Assembly (NCBI GenBank): GCA_963565915.1
Contig: OY751491.1
Span: forward strand, 2,914,001 to 2,978,000
Length of the DNA stretch: 64,000 bases
Reading direction: 5' to 3'
From: Entoloma clypeatum
Lineage: Eukaryota; Basidiomycota; Agaricomycetes; Agaricales; Entolomataceae
A model generated the notes under the pieces. That model made no database searches. It had not been told where the DNA came from and saw nothing but the letters and a program-made list of their open reading frames with translations. Position numbers and translations under genes: made by a program. This document shows, piece after piece, positions 11,151-22,159 of the stretch (position 1 is the stretch's first letter; the number at the start of each line of letters is the position of its first letter).

Positions 11151-12108
11151 TTTGGAAAGTGGAATCGCGCATTTTCCTATCAGTAAACAGCATCTCTCAA
11201 TTGACACACAGTCAAACCAAGTTGCAAACAGGAGAAGAACTCGAACTGCCCTAAACCTGGCGTGGTCGTATGTGTGCCGTTGCAAATAGTCCCATCAGCA
11301 AGCTGCTGGCGATGCCACTGGAGAAGGTGTTGTCAAGAGTAGGGATAATATTTCCGAGCGAACCCGAGACGTACGACAGCGTTGGAATAGTGCACGTCAT
11401 ATAGGACTCGTTTCTCGATACGATCTGACGGTCCATGACAGCAGCGCGTAAACAAAGGCTCAGGAATTGCATCCGTGAGTGACGCCGTAGTGACTAGCGG
11501 AAATCCTCAAAAGCCTGCGAGTCCGACTGGAGTGGGAGTTTGGGACGAGAAAGCCAGTATCCATGCAACGTCAAGGGCTACGGTCACCATGTCGAATTTG
11601 GAACGGCTGTAACAAGTCCGCAACGTCCTGAGACTGATGAAAGTACGAATCCTGAGCCGCAAGGCCGACATGGTAGGATGTACTATCACCCTATCACGGC
11701 GTAACAGAGTGGGCCACAGGGATCCTCTTTATTTCTTCCACTGATCGCAAACTTTCCAGGGGTTGTTGCGACTTTATGTGAATCATCTCCCCCTTCTTAT
11801 CGCCCATGAATTGCCGGGAGACAGACGGTTGGCATCTGACACCAGGGTGGCTCTTTTTTTTTTCGCATGCATGGCAAAATGCTGTCATTGCGGATATAAA
11901 ACCCAACTATGGGCGTCCATCTCACCCTACCCCCTCCCCCCCAAGGCAAGGCAATCTCGCACCACCGACTCGGACGATTACAGATTAATTGCCGATCGGG
12001 GCCCTCTGTTCCTCTCTCCTCCCGTTTGAACCCCTGGCCGAGGTTTCGGACTAGTGCAAAAAGGATTCCTTATATTAATCCACCTCATTCACATCCTTGT
12101 CCATCCTA
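11151..12108. promoter_or_regulatory. Intergenic region upstream of the Clp1-like gene
   Basis: 958 bases without a supportable gene. A TATA-like element lies about 40 bases before the start codon (around 12069, TTATATTAA) and another at about 11891 (GGATATAAAACC). Small open frames here show no family motif or splice-consistent extension. Confidence 0.4.
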
Positions 12109-12844
12109 ATGACTACCGGTCGATCTCTCCTCACACCCGATGCGGATCCTCTCGAGTGATTATCATCTTCCCTCTCTCCACTCTTCTGCTCTAACCTGTT
12201 CTCAATTTCCCAGTGTCCTCTGCCATCATTTCAACGTCGGTCGAGCCATTCTTCCTGCTGGTCCCCTCCCAGCCACCTTTGACCTTGCCGTCCTGAGAGA
12301 TGCCCACATGCCTTCGCATCTCCTCGCAGTCTATCAAACCAATGGATACCCGCCGGGCCCTGTCCTCATGCCTATTGACGCCACCCTCTATGATCGGGCA
12401 TTCCGCATCGACCTAAATCTCCCCCCATGCCAACCTGGGTCCACCGCACCTGTCCCCCACCTAGCTCACCCTGCATCCTCATCGTCCTCTAAGCCTCAGC
12501 TACTAGTGACCCTCCCCGTCGTCACGATCACAGTTCCCAACATCACCTCCCTGCCTCTCCTTCTTCTCTTTGCGCTCTCCCTCGAGACTCACCTCGACAC
12601 GCTCGCCTACCGGCTGCTCCCCAGATCTGCCGTCTCTGAATTCCCCAGTGCCACGGCGATGGCCGGCGTAGTCGCGCGTGTGACCGATTCGAAGGCTTTT
12701 GAGAAGCTGTCCCAGCAGAATTTTGGGATGTGGGGCAACATGCTTGCCTTGGGGCTAAGGGAGGGGAGAGTCGAGGAGGTCGTCAGGCTGTGCTGGAACG
12801 TTACGGCCGAGGCGAAGAGGATCAGAGGCTATACGGGAATATGA
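12109..12844 (+). CDS. Clp1 (clampless)-family protein, short paralogue
   Basis: A 225 aa protein from exons 12109-12155 and 12214-12844 (intron GTGATT...CCCAG, phase 2). It aligns by eye with the neighbouring Clp1 homologue: PSHLLAVYQTNGYPPGP against PSHMLAIYGPPTPSAP, then VPNITSLPLLLLFAL against LPSPSTYLRLAAFLY, and FGMWGNMLALGLREGRVEEV against VHGLWQNVCALGIFEDNLWD. In Coprinopsis cinerea, clp1 is needed for clamp-cell formation downstream of the A mating-type homeodomain proteins. This copy lacks the long basic N-terminal part of its partner. The ATG at 12109 is chosen because the downstream ATG at 12140 skips the spliced first exon. The two genes converge with 729 bases between stop codons. 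Confidence 0.66.
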
Positions 12845-13573
12845 GCATTTCCCCCTGGCGTCCGGCTTCTTTGGCGGATTACTGATGCCGGCACGACTTA
12901 CGATACATGAACGACTCGGAAGTCCCTCATGATGCGATGGGGAGTGCATTTGTCCTTTTCGTCTTTTCTCCTCACACTCCCTTCTATCACCTTGATATTT
13001 ATTCCTAATCCCACCGGGGCAACTATTCTTGTGTTACTATGTCTTCACTAATGTCTTACTAGCGCCTTGCTAATTCGCTATCGTGCAATTCGGTTGCATT
13101 TCTTGTATTACGACTCGTGGTTCTTAGTTTGTTCTGCATAGATATATAATACCTAGTCCAAAAAAAGTTTACTCATTAATCTCGAGATTGATGTCGTTCT
13201 TTCATTCATCCTCATCCAGAACTCCCGGAAGGCGAGCGCTTGTCTTTGAAAGCTTGATCACTGAGTGCTACTCATGGTGAAGGATAAATTGTTGAAGTAT
13301 GAAGGACGTCAACGTCACTCTACAATCGGTGAGTTTTTCTGATCATGCTGATCTCCATAAGTAACAACTCTATAAAATCTTTTTCATTGTTTGCGAAGTA
13401 ACTACTTGTACATATTGATTTCTTGTGCTTGATTGTACGGTACATATAACATAACTAATAAATCACGGTCATAATAGTTGGAAGTTGTAGGATATGCAAT
13501 GCGATGTGGGTATGAAAGTGATGAATGCAACAGAGGGTTGAAATGAGACGATGGCAAGAGGACGATGATATCG
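12845..13573. other. Intergenic between convergent Clp1-family genes
   Basis: 729 AT-rich bases, with several T- and A-rich tracts suited to transcription termination on both strands. No gene is seen. Confidence 0.55.
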
Positions 13574-14711
13574 TCAATCTTCCTGCTCCATCATCGCATG
13601 GACATTCCCTGTGCTGACCGCAATTGCGGTCAATAACACTCTCCATGCCGAATCCAACACATCCCAGAGGTTATCCTCAAAGATGCCAAGTGCACAGACA
13701 TTTTGCCAGAGCCCATGGACAACAAGGGCATGTTGTAGCAATGATTGCGGTGTATATGTCCCCGCGAGGGCAGTCGAATACGTCAACACGTCGTCATTCG
13801 ACGGTGAGCAGAGGGAAGAGACGAGCGAGGCAGACGGTAAGGTGTTGGATGGCATCAAGGAGGAAAAAAGGGCATCGGCGCGTTTCGTGTAGAGGAAAGC
13901 GGCGAGGCGAAGGTAGGTGGATGGTGATGGTAGGCACATGGGGCGAACAGGAACAGTGTGGGTCTGCGAACTGCCTGTCGGCGATGTGGGTTTTGAGAAG
14001 GCCGGGGGGAAGGGTGGGAGCTTGGAGCAGTAGGCAGAAAAGATGACGGAGTGGACGGGGTAAAGGGTAACTTTACGTCGTGGTGCGGAGGGGGTGGGAG
14101 GCCCGTAAATGGCAAGCATGTGAGAGGGCGGGCTTGCAGATAGGTCTTGCATCATGATGGTGAGTTCCTTGGGAAGTGTATCCTTTGCAGGAGCAGCCTT
14201 GACACTTGCAAGACCACGGAGCATCCTGTTAGATTTAATGATCAGCATGGGATCTGGACTTGGATGTGGAAGACTTTGCTTACTCAGGTCCGAATTTCTC
14301 GAGCTCTTCACGGATGAAGCTGAGATCGACATCGCCGAGTTCGGGGTCGGCGGACGATAGAGCATCTTTCGAAACCTCAGAGTATTGCGGGCGGCCAAGG
14401 CGTTTAGGTAAAGTGATCTCGGGACCGGAGGAAGAAGCAGCTGGCTCGGGGTCTTTCATTTGGATGTCGCGCACCACGGGGGCGGGGGCGACCGTGAATT
14501 TGAGCGAGGCAGCAGGTTTTGTCTGGCTGCGGCGTTTTGCCTGCTCGATGTTATATTTGGAACTGCGTGGTGCGCCATTTGTTCGGGCACGACGGCGGCG
14601 GGCGGCGTCGTGGAGGGTAGAGTGGAGGCGGGAGACGGTGGATTTGACAGAGGGGGGAGTGTTCTCTGCGTTGCTGACGTAGCGCTTTGCGAAGTTGGAC
14701 TGGAGAAGCAT
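13574..14711 (-). CDS. clp1: Clp1 (clampless 1) homologue
   Basis: Exons are 14711-14284 and 14225-13574, joined ...EELEKFGPE/MLRGLASVK; 359 aa. The N-terminal third is basic (DAARRRRARTNGAPRSSKYN), compatible with a nuclear protein. The conserved body reads LPKELTIMMQDLSASPPSHM, LAIYGPPTPSAPRRKVTLYP, LRLAAFLYTKRADALFSSLM and LLQHALVVHGLWQNVCALGI. In Coprinopsis and Ustilago, Clp1 controls clamp formation and proliferation of the dikaryon. The start at 14711 is preceded by a good TATA box (14780-14771) and an inverted CCAAT (14783-14787); the open frame upstream of it contains that TATA box and is not taken as coding. Family assignment is from recalled sequence and is fairly firm. Confidence 0.77.
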
Positions 14712-14770
14712 TGTGAAGGCGGGTGCTCGAGTAGGACGGCGGGAGATGGGGATCGACCAAGACTTCCCGC

Positions 14771-14787
14771 CTTTTATATAAACCAAT
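14771..14787 (-). promoter_or_regulatory. TATA box and CCAAT element of clp1
   Basis: Read on the minus strand, TATATAAAAG occupies 14780-14771, about 60 bases before the clp1 ATG at 14711. A CCAAT pentamer (plus-strand 14783-14787) abuts it. A strong TATA suits a gene that is regulated rather than constitutive; that last point is inference. Confidence 0.55.
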
Positions 14788-16015
14788 CCACTTCACTTCC
14801 AAGTTCCAATCCCACATCTAAAGTTCCCATATTTGGCGACGAACACACAATCACCAACAACCTATTCACCCATTATTGCCAAATATGGTAATTTTCTGAC
14901 AACCAATCCCGTTGGATTTGTTTTGGCTTCTTGTTTGTTCCCTTCCTGAAAAGTCCAATGCATCAGCACTCAATCACAAGAACAATAAGTACCATGCGCA
15001 GGAGTTCAACCCATGAACCCATCCTCTCCGGACAGAGGATACTATGATACCAGGAGCATGCGAGGGCGAGCACTCTTCAAACGTCCACAAGCTTCGTTTT
15101 CCAATTCCTGGGGCAATGGAGTGGGTTCATTGATAGCCCGGCGCGCCTTCCTGCTTTCGACATGGCTATGCATCATAACTTGGAAATCCCAAGCAAGAAA
15201 TAGGTGCAATCGATGATTTTCAAACACCGTGATAACTCGGCATGCTGAACGCTGCTGAGCGGCCGGAACATTGTCTTCGCCGTCGCTTCCTTGTTTTCTA
15301 CCACAGCAGGGGAAACTCCAGAGGGAAGCAGCGGCCAAGATGCAAGACTGAGCTGATCCACAAAACCGAGCTGATCCCCACGTCAAGGCTGTCAATAGAT
15401 GCCATTCGATGCCAGGCGCTAGCGATTACGGTCACTGGAAGTTGAAAGCGAGCTGGCTGAGTTGAAAGGGCATTCTTCCACACCGTTGTTATATATGTTG
15501 CGACGCTATCACGCTTGGACCTTGCCTGTGGCTCATGTTCAGAGGGGTCCAGCAACAGAAAAAGCTCTCTTTCTGGGACGTGCATGACCCACGTCCGTCT
15601 GCTGGATTGGGACTGGGGGCGTCTCGTCCAGAGAGGTGTGGAAGTGGGTGTACGTACGTCTAAAATCGAATCACACAAAGTAGCAACTATTATTTCGTAT
15701 CTCTGCCCAATGAAGAGGACAATGCCATTTATCGGCTGACGTCATGTGATCGCGACGCGGCATGGGTCAATACCCGCTTCTCTGAAGGATCACCGTCCAT
15801 TTCTTGACAGCATCCTTCGATTTCGCGCGTATTCACTCTGAAATCGACACGACAATCTGTACACCAGCATGAAGATTCTACGCAAGAACGATAAAAATAC
15901 ATGTTTGCGAGGGAGAAATGAGAATAAAGGCCACCCATCCGATTATAGTTGTACAGAGGGGTAAAAGCAAGAACGCGAGATTACCAGAAGCTTCAAGATA
16001 AGGCGCCAGGCGCGA
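14788..16015. other. Long upstream region of clp1
   Basis: About 1.2 kb between clp1 and the 3' end of the F-box gene. Open frames at 15042-15395 and 15298-15678 have no family motif, and I do not support them. No exact GATG-N9-ACA homeodomain site was found. Likely clp1 promoter plus the 3' region of its neighbour. Confidence 0.45.
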
Positions 16016-18851
16016 TCAAGCAAAAATGGAGGTGTCGAGTCCTTGAGAGAAATCTAATACGACGATCTTTTGATCGTGAGATGTACTATGTAGAGGAATA
16101 ATAGAATAAGAGAATATTCACGGCTTGAAAGAAAATACGCCGACCTAACAATTCTTGCAACGTCAAATTTAACGTCAAATATGTGACTCGTGTGCGTGTT
16201 CTTGAACTCTCTGACAAGTTTCCCTGAGATGTGGACAATAAATCAGCTTGCCTCCTACATGAACCGGGTAGAAAGCGGACGACCTACCCGTTACCAGATC
16301 CCATACTTTGACACTCTTGTCGTAACTTGCGCTAACAAGCCTCCCACTCCCGGGATCGAAAGATAGTGCACGAACTAGCGCCTCGTGTCCCATCAGTGTG
16401 CGGATGCATGCGCCCGTCGACGCAGACCAAACTTTGATCTTGCAATCGTTTGAACCAGAAACGATCAAATCATCCTAAACAGAGAAAGGATGACGCGAAT
16501 TTTTACAAACGGAAGAGAGGGTGAAGTGTACCTTGAACTCGATGCAAGCAAGCCCCCGGTCATGACCCTCAAAAGTACGTATCCGCTCTCCGCTCGCAAT
16601 GTCCCACAAGATCATCTTGCCATCACCGCTTGCGCTGACCTTTCGTAGACGTTGAATTGCTAAAATCAGAATGACGATATAAAAGCCACTTACAACCCTC
16701 CCGCTCTGCAGCCCAACGGCATTGACAGGTCCTTCGTGACCGCGTAGTGTGCGACATAGCCCCAGCGACTTTCGATCCCACACACAAATTACTGCATCTT
16801 TAGAGCTGAGAAGATAAAATACATCATCAGTCGGGTTGGAGGAAGAGGGTGTCACTTACCAACTGACAATCCAGTTCTTATCAATCCTCAGGTCCAACAC
16901 GCCTCCTACATGTCCACGCAGTACAGCACGCACCTCCGCCTGAACCTCCCTCTCGTCGTCGGCATCGCCATTCTCATCTCCAGGATGATGGTCTGGCTCT
17001 CGGCTACCTCCGGTATACACGTCCCACACGCACACAGTACAGTCACTACTCCCACTGACCATGAATCCTTTCTTCCCCTTCCTATGCTCTACTCCTACAT
17101 CTTGTCTACCCTCTCCCTCGTCCTCGTTACCAAAATCCCCCCCTTCTTCCTCATCATCGGTCGACCGATCCCAGTCGGCACTAAACTTAAGGCAGAGCAC
17201 GCTCCCGGTATGCCCCTGCACCGTCGCCCCACTTGCACCAGCGTCGTTCCCATGGCCAGCATTGCCGCCACCAAAGCTGCCCAGCAACTTCCCCCTCAAG
17301 CTCCAGACTTTGATCGTACGGTCACGGGACCCCGTAATAATACGACGCGAGTCCAACTCAAGACAGTACACGCTATCCGTGTGTCCTGCTATGGATAGCA
17401 CCTGCGGCGCAAAGGACACCATGGTGTGCGGCGTTTGCACTTGCGCAATGACACTGTGGCTGGAACCCGCAGATGTGCTCGGGCTGCTCAGTGGTGGTGC
17501 AGTACTGAAGCTGATCATTCGCTTCCGTTCCGCCCCCGGAACAAACATGTTGGATGGAACGGCCGCTCGCGCAGTGCCATTCCATCGCTTGTCTAGCTCC
17601 AAGCGGTCGCGGTAGAGCGCATACCAGTTGATTTGGAGCGGGGCATGGGTCAGGGTCATGGTCTTGCTAAGCGGACTCAGAGGAAGGAAAGGGGAGCACG
17701 AAGGCGAAGGCAAGTGCGATTTTGGAGGGTTCGGAGAAGTTTGGGGACTTTCATCTGCTGTCGAACGAGAGGATGAAAAGGGAGAGAGGTGATGAATGTT
17801 TGCAGACCCTGGAAACGAAGGGATATCCGTGGCAGCTCCAGAGAGTAAATGCTTCACACGCCTCTTCCTAATTCTCATTTTGAATCCTTTGATCGGTGTT
17901 GTCGCGGGCGACGGTGACTGCGCGGGCAGTAACTCAACCATGCGGCCGACCCTGTTGTCCAGCATCGTTGATATATGACGATGTGAAAGAGCGCGATGTC
18001 GGGTCAGATCGACGGACCACCGGGAGAGAAAGAGGGCGCGCCAGACGGTATTGTCCGCTGCGAGGTTGCGCCATGTCTTGGAAACCGCCAGGCAGGCGAG
18101 GATGGCATGAAGGGCGTGATACATCTCAGGGAGCGAGAGAGTTGTGCTGGAGGAGGCGATGGATAGTCGCCGGGAACATGATGGATCACCTGTGCAAAGA
18201 AGGGCAAGTATATAAAGAGAAAGCTCAGTGGGCAGGAGAGCGAGGATGTCTTGTAAACTCGATATGAGCCTGAAAGGGATGACGTATAAGAGACGCACCA
18301 ATTCCTGTCACAGCCCTCGAACCATATCCTGTGTCATTGAAGAAACACGCCTCATCGTCGATAGTGATAAGTTCGCCTTCCTCGCCGTCGAGCGGAGGTA
18401 GATCAGTGTAGTCGACGAACTGTGATATGCTGTGGGAACCATCCAAGTTGCGAATCTTGGATTTTCCCTTGGATACCGAGTGGCTGAAAGGTACCGCAGG
18501 CTGAGGAAACGCAAAAGGATGGGGTGGACGCATTCCAGGAGAGATAACATGCCATAAACGTGGAAGAATTGACTTGAAAGGGGTCCGAGGCATGTCGGGA
18601 TCATGATGTATGATGGAGAAAGAGGTGGAGTCGACGGTAGGTGTTGGTGATGAGGGGCGGGTGATGGTTTGGGTGTACGGAACATAAACAGGCGTTCCAT
18701 CAACGAACTCTGCGTCGCTCGGTAGACCCGAGGTGGTGAGGAATGGGGATCCTAGATCAGTCGTCAAATGTTGAGAAAATCCAGGGTGGTCACTTGGATT
18801 GTCATAAGAGTGATATCGACGGTGTCGGGAGGTCCAATGGCTTGCACTCAT
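16016..18851 (-). CDS. F-box/WD40-repeat protein, SCF ubiquitin-ligase substrate receptor
   Basis: Seven exons: 18851-18299, 18249-16860, 16805-16694, 16639-16532, 16474-16288, 16223-16145 and 16085-16016; 832 aa, all phases closing. After a Ser/Pro-rich N-terminus, the F-box spans the first junction (GIDILALLPTELSLYILALL) and continues ACLAVSKTWRNLAADNTVWR. Seven WD repeats follow, beginning HTDSVYCLELDSRRIITGSR and ending with HTSHIFDVKFDVARIVSTSH plus the tail DQKIVVLDFSQGLDT. The layout matches Cdc4/Met30/Pop-type receptors that bind phosphorylated substrates. The second WD repeat carries a long acidic insertion (DDEEEGGDFGNEDEGEG). No upstream ATG exon could be supported, so I start at 18851. 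Substrates unknown. Confidence 0.88.
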
Positions 18852-19468
18852 GTCGGGCTTGGAAGTCGCTCAGACTAACCAGCCGCTTCGTAATCTGAAA
18901 AGCAAGAATGGTCAAGCATGTCAATATAAGCCAGTCCATGCTATGTAGGTGAGAAACATAGAAACGCACAATGGTCGGATTGTTTATGGACGCCGCGCTA
19001 GATGGACTTCGAATGCCACCTACAATACCAGCCACGTGTAAAAAGGGTTTGTTGGAGGTAGTAACTTCGCCGCTACCGTTTGTCGGAGAACCTGGTTGTC
19101 TGTAGAACAATAAAACCTGGGAAAGAGCTTATACCCAATCCTCGTGGTTGACAATGCAGCAACCGTCATGCAAGGGCCGCGAGGGGCGTGCGCATTGCAT
19201 AATTTATTCCAGAGGGCCGTCTAAAGCCGTTGTCACACTGCCATAAGCTAAAAGGCTGACTCTAAGTACTGAGTACGGTTTCTGAATGATTGCACGTTCA
19301 TCTTTACACCGAAAATTTTATGACGTGGTAGGTTATGAAATATACTTGGAAGGGTGTACATGGATTGGGTAGCTCACTTCACAGGAATGATTGTACGATA
19401 ATTGCTGGCGTCCGTAATGAGTTGCCACAAGCATGAACGAATGGGGTTCAAAAAGGAAGCATGTAGAC
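18852..19468. other. Intergenic
   Basis: 617 bases between two minus-strand genes. A minus-strand frame near 18900-19110 is open but has no ATG, and its splice joins to the F-box gene do not close. It could be 5' untranslated exon sequence. Confidence 0.4.
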
Positions 19469-20984
19469 TTAGCATCCTGGGTTGGTTGCAAAATGGACCG
19501 GATCCATACCCATGACAAATGCATCAAGAGCATTTGCCACAGTTGCATAGAGGGTATTGCCCCCATCCAGTAAGGACACGATGGCGAGAGGTACATCCTA
19601 GAAGAGGCTAGAAATGGGGTTCAAAACGTACAATTAACACAACACACTTACGTGGTTACTTTTGGGAGATTGTAGCCAGTGTGAAAGCTGGGTGCAATCA
19701 GCCTGGAGGCGTGACCATATTGATAAGAGAAAGCTGAGACCACATTCCATAGTAATCATCTCTTCAGAAACGAGCGTTGACATGAATGTCTGGGCAGTGA
19801 TGACTGCATCTGGCTTGCGCTGACAGACCTGCGTTGTGTATTGAGCGTGAGAGACCTCGCCCTTGATCACTTGTAACGGGGAAATTAGAATCGTGCAGGG
19901 GGGAGGGGCGGGTACATACCGTCCAAGTGCTCGTACAATCTGCCCACTGAGGCAAGCTCTGGAGTATTGAGGGTCTGACGCAATGTTAGTGGCAAGGAAG
20001 AGATCAGCTGAAAATCAAAATTCTACCTGTTTTCGGCTAGATCCGCGAGGTGTCGCTCGACCGCATTTTCGCCTTGACACCGAGGCTGTGCGAAACGATA
20101 TGAAAGCATAATGTGCGACGTCCTCGCCAGAAATCTTGCCATTCTGGGATAACAGATGATAGGATTGGAAAAGAAAGGATCAACCATCCAGAACACCAAC
20201 ATACTGCAAGACATAATCTGAGATTGCATTTAGAGTCAGGAATCGCCAACTGAAGTTGAATTACGCACTGTACAACTGTGTTTTCAAGATCTGAAAGCTT
20301 CTTCAAGAGATCTCGAATCTCGTTTTGCCCCGAGGTGACCTTTTGGCTTGCGAACTTGCAGAAGTCCGTGTGGAAAGCGTTCAGAGCGTGATTGAATTTT
20401 ATTGCGTTTGTAACGAGATTCCGCGTCAGAGCTGCGTGATCTGCGGATATCTGAATCCATAGATCAAGCCTTTGCATATATGGATGAGATACAGCTATCA
20501 ACTTACAGTTATGAACGATCTGAGAACTTGCAGTTTCTCGTCATGTGAACGACTCCCTGCCGGGTTACGGGCTGTGAGGGGTAAAACAACGGTATAAAAC
20601 ACTACAGATAGTCAACCCAGACTACTCGTTTTTTGGCCGACGCAACGTACTTTTGAGGCGCGCAGATATAAGTCCTGCATTTGAGCGAAAATGCCATAGT
20701 AGGACCCTGAAGCTCTAATGATTCGTTTAGTTGTGGCTACTTGCGGAGGTAAATCAAAAGTTCAATACCTTGTCAAGGACGCTCCATCTTTGTTTGAAAG
20801 GGGGTACCAGAGCAAGGATATCGATGGTATGTAGATGCTTCGCCACGCGAACAAAGGTGTCCGTGAGATCGAGGACAGACAGCGCAAGGTGCCCGCACGC
20901 GTCGTCAAGATCAGCTTGCATGCTTGGAGCGTTTATGGATTGGACAAGTTCAGCGTAGGTGATAGCGTTTGTTGACCTGGACAT
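19469..20984 (-). CDS. Uncharacterised, probably helical protein, 9 exons
   Basis: I do not recognise the family. Exons 20984-20769, 20714-20651, 20601-20507, 20450-20269, 20203-20185 (19 bases), 20143-20027, 19974-19920, 19869-19652 and 19597-19469 all have GT/AG borders and close in frame to 364 aa, which is itself evidence for a real gene. The sequence is mostly of helix-forming composition: STNAITYAELVQSINAPSMQ at the start, ADHAALTRNLVTNAIKFNHA and NEIRDLLKKLSDLENTVV in the middle, and VPLAIVSLLDGGNTLYATVA near the end. Two moderately hydrophobic stretches occur (around residues 80-110, and MLVFWM in the micro-exon) but no signal peptide is clear. Probably a lineage-restricted basidiomycete family. 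Confidence 0.65.
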
Positions 20985-22159
20985 ATTAATACGAGGTGAA
21001 GATAACGCACCATGGAAGGGAAGTTTCGTACTTATAGTAATTGCATTGAGGCACTTGAGGCGCGGCGATAGCGCTGACCCCCCGGGGTACTCCCCGCCTT
21101 CCAGATTACCGAGTAGGAGGGTGAGCCGGTGAACCTTTTTTTGTTAGACATATCAAAATGCCTCCCAATGTTTCTTGACACCAGGCTCGCTGAGATGTGA
21201 CGGAATGTTCGATGAAGGCCGAGTTTAATCAACGGGCCCCAAGAACCCAAATCGAAATCTTGATCCGCTGAGACTGAAGAGAAATTTCAACTGGCAGAGG
21301 GTAGCCACACATATTTAGGTGAGGTCCACATGCCTGCTTCGGAGTTAGAATTTTTCACTATTACTCCTCAGTCTTTACATGCAGCACCCCTTTATCTCGA
21401 GTTCCCGACGTGCAGCGACCCCTTGAGTGACCGCCTTACGACCTCAACGCACCTTCTGAAGCTCCACTAGAAGGGCCAGTATCGTTTCGACGACTGACGC
21501 CGACTCGGAAGCAGACTCACTGCACGTCCGCGGTGCAGGCACCATGTCATGGCAGTCACTTCCGTCCGGAATCATTCTGGGCCGGAACGGAGGTACATTG
21601 GCGCCGTATTGGCAGTGCAAGTCATCCACATGGGCTTCAAGGTTGGCTCGAATGTTTGTCGTCCCTTCCTTGGCAGAATGGCGTCCGTATGAGTAAGACG
21701 GAGCGGATGGACAGGTACAATCCTGCGTTTCTTCTTTTGTGATAAGCAATGGAACGCTTCTTAACGCCGTCAAAGGATCGAAATTACCTTCAAATGACTT
21801 CTAGATGGTCTCTCGCAAAATACTTCGTTGAGCTTGCAAGGTTCATTATTTACCCCTTCTTGAAGTTATGTATTGATGTTGTAACCTACTCTTATTGATC
21901 AGTGTGAAGGGTACCCCTATCATTCTACGGAAGGGAGGGGCGCACCTGGACGCGTTGGTTGGGTCAAAATGATGGAACCACGGAACGACGAGCTTGAATC
22001 CAGTGATGACGGTTGACAAAAGAAATGGCGCAATTCGATGGTAATTCAGAGAATTAAGAAAGAAAAACAAAAAGTTGGGGCAGACCTGTAATGTTAAGTA
22101 AGCGATTTGTTTCGGCTTGTTTGCCCTATACGGCTTGATCTTGACGCGACGCGACAAGC
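20985..22159. other. Intergenic between divergent genes
   Basis: About 1.2 kb. A minus-strand frame at 21444-21773 is open but matches nothing I know and has no supporting splice partners. The region probably holds promoters for the 9-exon gene (-) and SCC3 (+). Confidence 0.4.

Noticed and set aside
15212..15226. Possible homeodomain (GATG-N9-ACA) site upstream of clp1
   Set aside because: The spacing is eight bases, not nine, so it is not an exact match to the motif as I recall it. No exact match was found in the region.
18900..19110. Extra 5' coding exons for the F-box gene
   Set aside because: The frame is open and has good splice borders, but it has no ATG, and joining it to the 18851 frame needs an intron of about 22 bases.
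19469..20984. Reading the nine-exon protein as a helical pore-forming toxin relative
   Set aside because: The helix-rich pattern alone is not enough. No defining motif was seen, so no function is assigned.
21444..21773. 109-codon minus-strand open frame upstream of SCC3
   Set aside because: Low-complexity Ser/Glu end, no family match and no joinable exons.
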